This document shows positions 57,613 to 64,000 of a DNA stretch of 64,000 bases, in pieces. This DNA comes from Ectothiorhodospira sp. BSL-9 (GTDB lineage Bacteria; Pseudomonadota; Gammaproteobacteria; Ectothiorhodospirales; Ectothiorhodospiraceae), in contig NZ_CP011994.1 of assembly GCF_001632845.1 (NCBI RefSeq), positions 310,001-374,000 on the forward strand, given 5' to 3'. A program made the translations under genes and the position numbers. The notes beneath the pieces are model-generated. The model searched no databases. It was given only the letters and a program-made list of their open reading frames with translations, and was not told the origin of the DNA. How positions within the stretch are numbered: position 1 is the first letter of the stretch; each line of letters opens with the position of its first letter.

Positions 57613-58134
57613 ATGTGGGATTTCTTTCAGACCGTCAGGCACCGTCATTCCATCCGTAGCTATCAACCGGACATGCCGGTGGAGCCGGAAAAGCTGCATG
57701 CCATCCTGGAGACCGCCGTCACAGGGCCGTCGGCAGGGGACCTGCAGTCCTACCGGATCATCTGCATCGAGGATGCCGCCCTGCGCCAGTCGCTGGTGAG
57801 CGCGGCCCATGATCAGGCCTTCATCGCCCAGGCGCCCGTATGCCTGGTGTTCTGCACGGACGCGGCCCGGGCGGAGCAACAATACGGTGAGCGGGGGCGT
57901 GATCTATTCGCGCTGCAGGATGCCACCATCGCTGCCGCCTATGCGCAACTGGCCGTGGTGGCGGCCGGCATGGGCTCCACATGGGTGGGTTTCTTCGATG
58001 AGAAAGCGGTGATCAGCACGCTGGAGCTGGAACCGGGCCTGCGCCCCGTGGCACTGATGTGCGTGGGATACCCGGCGGAGATCCCTGAAGCCTCCCATCG
58101 GCGACGCCTGGACGAAGTGGTCACCTACCGGTAG
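57613..58134 (+). CDS. Nitroreductase-family flavoprotein
   Basis: The 173-residue protein has the FMN-binding pattern of this family: RHRHSIRSYQPDMPVEPEKLH early, TGPSAGDLQSYRI, and the C-terminal GYPAEIPEASHRRRLDEVV. Substrate cannot be assigned. AGGAG lies nine bases before the ATG. It follows bamD on the same strand by 44 bases. Confidence 0.88.
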   Translation: MWDFFQTVRHRHSIRSYQPDMPVEPEKLHAILETAVTGPSAGDLQSYRIICIEDAALRQSLVSAAHDQAFIAQAPVCLVFCTDAARAEQQYGERGRDLFALQDATIAAAYAQLAVVAAGMGSTWVGFFDEKAVISTLELEPGLRPVALMCVGYPAEIPEASHRRRLDEVVTYR

Positions 58135-58137
58135 CGA

Positions 58138-58221
58138 AAAAAGGGGACAGACACCTTTTGTAGACAGCACCTCGCCCCCGGTTCGCGCCGGTAACGGGAA
58201 AAAGGTGTCTGTCCCCTTTTT
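58138..58221. repeat. GGGGACAG inverted repeat between convergent genes
   Basis: Bases 58138-58159 and 58200-58221 are a perfect 22-bp inverted repeat with GGGGACAG core and terminal A/T runs. The 40-base interior holds a smaller hairpin (CCGG-TTCGCG-CCGG). It lies between the nitroreductase stop and the glnK stop and is related to the element at 3807-3874. Confidence 0.85.
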
Positions 58222-58225
58222 GCAA

Positions 58226-58627
<402 letters not shown>

Positions 58628-60262
58628 TTATCTTAACAGCCTGCCATAGCCCGATGTAATGGGATAGCGCCGATCCTTGCCGAAGGCCCGCGGCGTGACC
58701 CGCACACCCGGCGGGGCCTGACGGCGTTTGTACTCGTTGCGCAGGACCAGACCGATCACCCGCCGTACCACGGTCTCGTCATAGCCGGCATCCACAATAC
58801 GGGAGAAGGATTCATCCCGTTCCACGAAGCGCTCCAGGATGGCGTCCAGGATTTCATACGGTGGCAGGCTGTCCTCGTCGCGCTGATCGGGGGCCAGCTC
58901 CGCCGAGGGGGGGCGTTCGATGACCCGTTCCGGGATGGCTGGCCCCCGCTGGTTGCGGTAGCGAGACAGACGATACACCCAAAGCTTGCCTAGATCCTTC
59001 AGGGGCGCAAAGCCGCCGGCCATGTCCCCGTAAAGGGTGGCATAGCCCACGGCCATTTCGCTCTTGTTGCCGGTGGTGAGCAGCATGCGCCCGGTCTTGT
59101 TGGAGAAGGCCATCAGAATGGTCCCCCGACAACGGGCCTGGATGTTTTCCTCCGTGGTGTCGGCAGCCAGGCCGGCGAAGGCATCGGACAGGCTCCCCAT
59201 GAAGGCCTCCACCATGGGCGCGATGGGGATCTCCCGGAAACGCACGCCCAGCAGCTCGGCCTGGGCTGAGGCGTCCTCCCGGCTCATGCTGGCGGTGTAG
59301 TGGTAGGGCATCATGATGGCCTCCACCGCCTCCGCCCCCAGGGCGTCCACGGCAATGCAGAGGGTCAGGGCCGAGTCGATCCCGCCGGAGAGACCCAGTA
59401 CGGCACCCTTGAAACCATTCTTGTTGACGTAGTCCCGCACCCCCAGCACCAGGGCGTCGTAGAGGCTGGCCTCGGCCGGCTGTGGCGGTGCCATGACCCC
59501 GCTGGAAAACCGCACACCCTCGGCATCGTGCTGCACCTCCAGCAGGTACAGCCCTTCCTGCCAGGGGGGCGCGCACAGACGCAGGGAGCCGTCGGCATCC
59601 ACTGCCATGGAATGGCCATCGAATACCAGTTCGTCCTGTCCGCCCACCAGGTTCACATAGGCGATGGGCAGGCCCGTTTCGGCCACCCGGGCACGCAGCA
59701 CCTCCAGGCGCTCCTGGTGTTTGTCCCGATGAAAGGGCGAGGCATTGATATTGAGGATGAGCCGCGCACCGGCATCCCGGGCCCGGCGGGCCGGCTCCGG
59801 TTGCCAGATGTCCTCGCAGACCGTGATGCCCATGGGCAGCCCCCCAACCTCCACCACGCAGGCCTGGTCACCGGGGCAAAAGTAACGTTTTTCATCGAAA
59901 ACGCTGTAATTGGGAAGGATCTGCTTGTGGTAGCGGGCGTGTACTTTCCCCTCTCGCAGCCACACCGCGGAGTTGCACAGGCCACAGGCATCTCGCAGGG
60001 GCGCCCCGAGCAGGATGTCGATACCCCGCACCTGGTGGGCCACCTCCTCCAGGGCCTGGGTGACACGATCCAGCAGGCTGCCGCGCATGAGCAGATCTTC
60101 CGGCGGATAGCCGGTAATGGCCAGTTCGGGAAACAGGACCAACTGGGCCCCATGGCGATCGCGGGCCTGGCTGGCGGCGTGGATGATCCGCTCGGCGTTG
60201 CCTTCCACGTCGCCCACCATGAGGTTCACCTGGGCCAGGGCGATCTTAAGCGTCTGAGTCAT
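58628..60262 (-). CDS. nadE: Glutamine-dependent NAD+ synthetase
   Basis: The 544-residue enzyme is of the two-domain type. The N-terminal nitrilase-like domain (about 1-250) provides ammonia from glutamine, with catalytic Cys in GITVCEDIWQPEPARRA. The C-terminal synthetase domain has the ATP loop LGLSGGIDSALT. Together with nadC upstream this gives two NAD synthesis steps in the window. Confidence 0.97.
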   Translation of the reverse strand: MTQTLKIALAQVNLMVGDVEGNAERIIHAASQARDRHGAQLVLFPELAITGYPPEDLLMRGSLLDRVTQALEEVAHQVRGIDILLGAPLRDACGLCNSAVWLREGKVHARYHKQILPNYSVFDEKRYFCPGDQACVVEVGGLPMGITVCEDIWQPEPARRARDAGARLILNINASPFHRDKHQERLEVLRARVAETGLPIAYVNLVGGQDELVFDGHSMAVDADGSLRLCAPPWQEGLYLLEVQHDAEGVRFSSGVMAPPQPAEASLYDALVLGVRDYVNKNGFKGAVLGLSGGIDSALTLCIAVDALGAEAVEAIMMPYHYTASMSREDASAQAELLGVRFREIPIAPMVEAFMGSLSDAFAGLAADTTEENIQARCRGTILMAFSNKTGRMLLTTGNKSEMAVGYATLYGDMAGGFAPLKDLGKLWVYRLSRYRNQRGPAIPERVIERPPSAELAPDQRDEDSLPPYEILDAILERFVERDESFSRIVDAGYDETVVRRVIGLVLRNEYKRRQAPPGVRVTPRAFGKDRRYPITSGYGRLLR

Positions 60263-60358
60263 GAAGTCAGTGCAATCTCGAAAAGGATACGGGCCCGAAG
60301 CCATCGCCAGGAGTCATCGCGCAGCCTCGGGCCTGGGTCATGCGGGAGTGGGAGTGGC

Positions 60359-61228
60359 TCAGCCCAGCAGTTCCTTGAGGCGTGCGCCCATGTCGGCAGG
60401 AGAGTGAACCACAGCCACACCGGCCTCTTCCAGGGCGGCAAACTTCTGGTCGGCCGTGCCCTTGCCCCCGGAGATGATGGCCCCGGCGTGGCCCATGCGC
60501 CGCCCCGGCGGGGCCGTCACGCCGGCGATGTAGGCCACCACAGGCTTGCTGACATGTTCCCGGATATAGGTGGCGGCCTCTTCCTCGGCGGTGCCGCCGA
60601 TCTCGCCCACCATGATGATGCCCTCGGTCTGCGGGTCCTGCTCGAACAGTTCCAGGCAGTCAACGAAGTTCATGCCATGAATGGGATCGCCGCCGATGCC
60701 CACGCAGGTGCTCTGACCCAGGCCGGCGTCGGTGGTCTGCTTCACGGCCTCGTAGGTGAGGGTGCCGGACCGGGAAACAACGCCCACCTTGCCGGGCACG
60801 TGGATATGACCCGGCATGATGCCGATCTTGCAGGCCCCCGGGGTGATCACGCCCGGGCAGTTGGGCCCGATGAGCCGCGCCGAACTGCCCTCCAGGGCTG
60901 CCCGCACCCGCAGCATGTCCAGCACCGGGATGCCCTCGGTGATACAGACGATGACCTGGATGCCGGCGTCGGCGGCTTCCAGGATGGCGTCGGCCGCGAA
61001 GGCGGCCGGCACGTAGATCATGGTGGCCTCGGCACCCGCCTCCCTGACCGCGTCATGCACGGTATCGAAGACGGGCAGGTCCAGGTGGGTCTGGCCACCC
61101 TTGCCGGGAGTGACGCCGCCCACCATGCGGGTTCCATAGGCGATGGCCTGTTCCGAATGGAAGGTGCCCTGCTTGCCGGTGAAGCCCTGGCAGATGACGC
61201 GGGTGTTCTTGTCGATCAGGATGCTCAT
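60359..61228 (-). CDS. sucD: Succinyl-CoA synthetase alpha subunit
   Basis: The alpha subunit (289 residues) binds CoA and is phosphorylated on a histidine in [10 protein letters not shown]. Other family motifs are [22 protein letters not shown] and [10 protein letters not shown]. It forms an alpha-2/beta-2 enzyme with SucC, whose gene lies 59 bases upstream. Confidence 0.97.
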   Translation of the reverse strand: MSILIDKNTRVICQGFTGKQGTFHSEQAIAYGTRMVGGVTPGKGGQTHLDLPVFDTVHDAVREAGAEATMIYVPAAFAADAILEAADAGIQVIVCITEGIPVLDMLRVRAALEGSSARLIGPNCPGVITPGACKIGIMPGHIHVPGKVGVVSRSGTLTYEAVKQTTDAGLGQSTCVGIGGDPIHGMNFVDCLELFEQDPQTEGIIMVGEIGGTAEEEAATYIREHVSKPVVAYIAGVTAPPGRRMGHAGAIISGGKGTADQKFAALEEAGVAVVHSPADMGARLKELLG

Positions 61229-61287
61229 GAAAAGTCCGTGTCCGCCCTTGTTGATCTGGCTGGTTCTGTAGGGATGGGGTGGCGCGA

Positions 61288-62454
61288 TCAGGCCTCGGAG
61301 GCCGCCTTGACCACCTGCTGGGCGCCCTCGGTCAGGCTGGGTGCGGTGATGATGTTGAAGCCGCTGTCCGCCAGGAGCTGGCGGCCCTGCTCCACGTTGG
61401 TACCCTCCAGCCGCACCACCACCGGGACAGTGATATGCACTTCCTTGACCGCCGCAATGATCCCCTCGGCGATCAGGTCGCAACGCACGATGCCGCCGAA
61501 GATGTTCACGAAGACCGCCTTCACGGCATCATCGGACAGGATCAGCTTGAAGGCCTCGGCCACCCGAGCCGCGGTGGTGCCGCCGCCCACATCCAGAAAA
61601 TTGGCGGGCTCGCCACCGTGGAGCTTGATCAGGTCCATGGTGGCCATGGCCAGGCCGGCGCCATTCACCATGCAGCCGATATTGCCATCCAGGCGCACGT
61701 AGTTCAGTTCATGCTCCCGGGCCTGGGCCTCGCGCGCCTCCTCCTGAGAGATGTCGCGCATGTCTGCCAGGGCCGGGCGGCGATACAGGGCGTTGTCATC
61801 GATGTTCACCTTGCCGTCCAGGGCGATGAGCTCACCGCTGCCGGTGACCACCAGGGGGTTGATCTCCACCAGACTGGCGTCACTATCGACAAAGAGCTGA
61901 TACAGCCGGGTGAGCAGTTTCACGAAAGCCCCCACCTGTTTGCCTTCCAGGCCCAGGGCGAAGGCGGCCCGACGCCCCTGGTAGGGCATGATGCCGGCGG
62001 CCGGATCGACAAACTGGGTGAGCAGTTTTTCAGGGGTCTTCTCGGCCACCTCCTCGATATCCATCCCCCCGGAGGCGGAGACCATCACGGCCACCCTGCG
62101 GGTGCCGCGATCCACCAACAGGCTCACGTAGAGTTCCCGCTGGATATCGGTGAGGGATTCCATGAGCAGGGTGTTGACCGGCAGGCCCTCGGGACCGGTC
62201 TGGTGGGTCACCAGGGTGGTGCCCAGCAGGTCCGAGACCGCCGCCAGCAGTTCCGCACGCCCGCGTACCCGTTTGACCCCGCCGGCCTTGCCCCGGCCGC
62301 CCGCGTGCACCTGGGCCTTGACCATCCAGGCGTCGCCGCCCAGGTGCTCCATGGCCTCGTCCACATCCTCGGGACGCTGAATGGAGACCCCCTCGGGCAC
62401 GGGGATCTGGTGTTCTCTGAACAGGGCCTTGGCCTGGAATTCGTGAAGGTTCAT
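61288..62454 (-). CDS. sucC: Succinyl-CoA synthetase beta subunit
   Basis: The 388-residue subunit has an ATP-grasp domain ([20 protein letters not shown] at the start; [18 protein letters not shown]) and a C-terminal flavodoxin-like domain with [19 protein letters not shown]. The enzyme interconverts succinyl-CoA and succinate with NTP synthesis in the TCA cycle. Confidence 0.97.
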   Translation of the reverse strand: MNLHEFQAKALFREHQIPVPEGVSIQRPEDVDEAMEHLGGDAWMVKAQVHAGGRGKAGGVKRVRGRAELLAAVSDLLGTTLVTHQTGPEGLPVNTLLMESLTDIQRELYVSLLVDRGTRRVAVMVSASGGMDIEEVAEKTPEKLLTQFVDPAAGIMPYQGRRAAFALGLEGKQVGAFVKLLTRLYQLFVDSDASLVEINPLVVTGSGELIALDGKVNIDDNALYRRPALADMRDISQEEAREAQAREHELNYVRLDGNIGCMVNGAGLAMATMDLIKLHGGEPANFLDVGGGTTAARVAEAFKLILSDDAVKAVFVNIFGGIVRCDLIAEGIIAAVKEVHITVPVVVRLEGTNVEQGRQLLADSGFNIITAPSLTEGAQQVVKAASEA

Positions 62455-62601
62455 GGATCCTGAGTATCAAAGGGGATGAATTTCGCCGGCGGGCTGCCCG
62501 ATATCAAGGGCCAGGCCCGTAATGGCTGATCACATACTCACTGCCGACGCCTTTTATGTAGTACCTTTTTATACACCACTCAAACCCGAATCACCGTACC
62601 C

Positions 62602-62844
62602 ATGAACATCCTGTTCCTGATCGCTGCCTTCGTACTGGTCTTTATGGTGGTCCGACTGCTGCTTAAAACCCCGGACGTAAAACGACCCAAGCATCCACAG
62701 CAGGTGAGTTCCAGCCACATGCTGCGTTGCGAATACTGTGGCCTGCACGTCCCGGAGAACGAAGCGGTCAAGGAAGGCCCGCGGGCCTTCTGCTCCAACG
62801 AGCACCGCGAACTGGCACTGGCTCAAGAGTCTACACGAGAATGA
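62602..62844 (+). CDS. PP0621-family small membrane protein with zinc-ribbon-like motif
   Basis: The 80-residue product has an N-terminal membrane helix (about residues 2-20) and a short cytoplasmic part with two cysteines in RCEYCGLHVP and one in FCSNEHRELA, which could bind a metal. The layout matches the PP0621 family. It precedes pilS, a common neighbourhood for this family. Confidence 0.8.
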   Translation: MNILFLIAAFVLVFMVVRLLLKTPDVKRPKHPQQVSSSHMLRCEYCGLHVPENEAVKEGPRAFCSNEHRELALAQESTRE

Positions 62845-62896
62845 TGCGTACCGCGGCATGAGCCCCGTCCGCCCCGCCAGCCCCGCTTGACGGGGC

Positions 62897-64000
62897 ATGA
62901 AGCTCTCAGGCCTGCCCCCTGCCGGCTGGACACGGCGCCCGATGGACGATGTCTGGCGGGCGCTACGCCTGTTCAGCCTGTATCGCTTCTTCATTGCCGG
63001 GATGCTGCTGGCCCTGGTGGTGCTGGGCACCGGCCCCGAAACCCTGGGGCAATCCCACCCCCGGCTGTTTCTGGTGTGCGCGTCCGCCTATCTGGTACTG
63101 AGCTTCGGGTTCGGCACGGCGGCACGCCTTTTCACCCCTTCTGCCGAGGCCCAGGTCTACGCCCAGGCCGTCACCGACACCCTGTGCATCACCCTGCTCA
63201 TGTATGCCAGCGGCGGCGTGACCAGCGGCCTGGGCATGCTGACCATTCCGGCCATGGCCGGCCTGAGCATCCTGGCACCGGGGCGTCCGGCGCTGTTCTT
63301 TGCGGCGCTGGGTTCCATCGCCCTGTTGCTGGCGCAGATTCACGGCTATCTGTTCGACCCCACCCGGGACGCAGCCCTGACCCAGACCGGCCTGCTGGGC
63401 GCGGCCCTGTTCGCCACGGCCCTGCTGGGACTGGTGCTGTCCCGCCGGGTGCGGGAAAGCGAGGCGCGGGCGGAGCGCCACAGCGTGGACCTGGCCAACA
63501 TGGCCGAACTCAATGCCCACATCATCGAGCGCATGCAATCGGGGGTCATCGTCGTCAACGACACCGGCCACGTGCACCTGATCAACGAGGCGGCCTGGGG
63601 GCTGCTGGGCAACCCCAGCGCCGACAATCCCAGCGATCTGGGGCAGATAGCCCCGCAGATCGAGGGCGCCCTGCAACAGTGGCTGGCAAAGCCCGGCCTC
63701 CAGGGTCATCAGACCCTGGAGGCCGGGGCCTACGGACCCGAGTTACGGGTGCGATTCACTCGCCTGGGAGTGGACCGGGCCGTGGGAACCCTGATCTTCC
63801 TGGAGGACACCGCTGAACTGCATCGCCAGATGCAGGCCATCAAGCTGGCCTCCCTGGGGCGCCTGACCGCCAGCATTGCCCACGAGATCCGCAACCCCCT
63901 GGGGGCCATCAGCCACGCTGCCCAGCTGCTGGGGGAATCGGAATCCCTGGACAAGGCGGACCGTCGTCTGGCGGGCATCATCCAGGATCAGAGCCAGCGC
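62897..64000 (+). CDS. pilS: Sensor histidine kinase PilS, 5' part (cut by window end)
   Basis: The frame is open to the last base. From MKLSGLPPAGWTRRPMDDVW the product has six hydrophobic helices (about residues 20-200), a PAS-like domain and a dimerisation box with the phosphorylated histidine in SIAHEIRNPLGAISHAAQLL near the end of the window. The ATP-binding domain is off the edge. An internal ATG at 62942 is an equally good start. PilS with PilR controls type IV pilus transcription; the symbol is by similarity. Confidence 0.8.
   Translation, partial: MKLSGLPPAGWTRRPMDDVWRALRLFSLYRFFIAGMLLALVVLGTGPETLGQSHPRLFLVCASAYLVLSFGFGTAARLFTPSAEAQVYAQAVTDTLCITLLMYASGGVTSGLGMLTIPAMAGLSILAPGRPALFFAALGSIALLLAQIHGYLFDPTRDAALTQTGLLGAALFATALLGLVLSRRVRESEARAERHSVDLANMAELNAHIIERMQSGVIVVNDTGHVHLINEAAWGLLGNPSADNPSDLGQIAPQIEGALQQWLAKPGLQGHQTLEAGAYGPELRVRFTRLGVDRAVGTLIFLEDTAELHRQMQAIKLASLGRLTASIAHEIRNPLGAISHAAQLLGESESLDKADRRLAGIIQDQSQR

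Noticed and set aside
59300-61702. An 800-residue open frame on the plus strand opposite nadE and sucCD.
   Set aside because: The product has no known motif and is the mirror of three well-supported genes. It is an effect of GC-rich codon use.
62887-63816. A 309-residue frame on the plus strand at the end of the window.
   Set aside because: The overlapping frame starting at 62897 encodes a clear histidine kinase with helices and a His box, so this one is a shadow.

Overview
The window is about 64 kb of high-GC DNA, densely coding on both strands. Gene content and order point to a gammaproteobacterium, most likely a halo- or alkaliphilic member of the Ectothiorhodospiraceae or a close relative. 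The reasons are the gammaproteobacterial blocks yebC-ruvCAB-ybgC-tolQRAB-pal-cpoB-queE-queC, rluD/bamD and folB-folK, a complete seven-gene Mrp-type Na+/H+ antiporter operon, several ion and sulfur transporters, and a XanB2-type chorismatase. The family assignment is an inference; no rRNA is present to test it.

Layout. 1-5.3 kb: chemoreceptor tail, a CBS protein, a PII-like protein overlapping a duplicated DUF1538 membrane protein, nadC, mazG and a YfaZ-like porin. 5.3-11.2 kb: mnhABCDEFG (mrp), all on the minus strand. 11.5-19 kb: SH3/coiled-coil membrane protein, rhodanese, a large unknown membrane protein, fabA, a GCS2-type ligase paired with an M14 deacylase, and a zinc peptidase. 19-23.3 kb: ZIP metal transporter, an ISAs1-family insertion sequence with intact ends and a perfect 10-bp target duplication, a short EncFtn-type ferritin, tRNA-Lys and a YeeE/YedE sulfur transporter. 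23.5-34.4 kb: queC, queE, the Tol-Pal operon, ruvBAC, yebC, a hydrolase and nudB. 34.4-43.6 kb: BamA-like outer-membrane protein, DedA, aldehyde dehydrogenase, NDUFA9-like protein, cca, a MidA-like methyltransferase, folM-like SDR, folK, folB, rpmB-rpmG. 43.7-52.7 kb: Hsp20 with a possible RNA thermometer, chorismatase, mutM, a tandem palindromic repeat, ferredoxin, coaD, an MFS transporter, a PA2779/PA2778 pair, a PAQR protein and a sugar kinase. 52.8-64 kb: two tandem mgtE genes, rluD, bamD, nitroreductase, glnK, nadE, sucCD, a PP0621-type protein and the 5' part of pilS.

How the parts work together. Ion balance is a strong theme: Mrp antiporter, two MgtE channels, a ZIP transporter and the PII-like/DUF1538 pair. 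Envelope integrity is the second: Tol-Pal, BamD, a BamA-like protein, YfaZ and FabA. The rest is housekeeping metabolism (NAD, CoA, folate, queuosine, TCA) and DNA repair (RuvABC, MutM, MazG, NudB).

The most interesting signals are the CBS/PII-like/DUF1538 module, the EncFtn homologue without an encapsulin or targeting tail, the insertion sequence between two metal genes, the 159-bp tandem element with its truncated third copy, and the concentration of palindromic elements at convergent gene junctions. I found no clear new defence system, prophage or CRISPR array.
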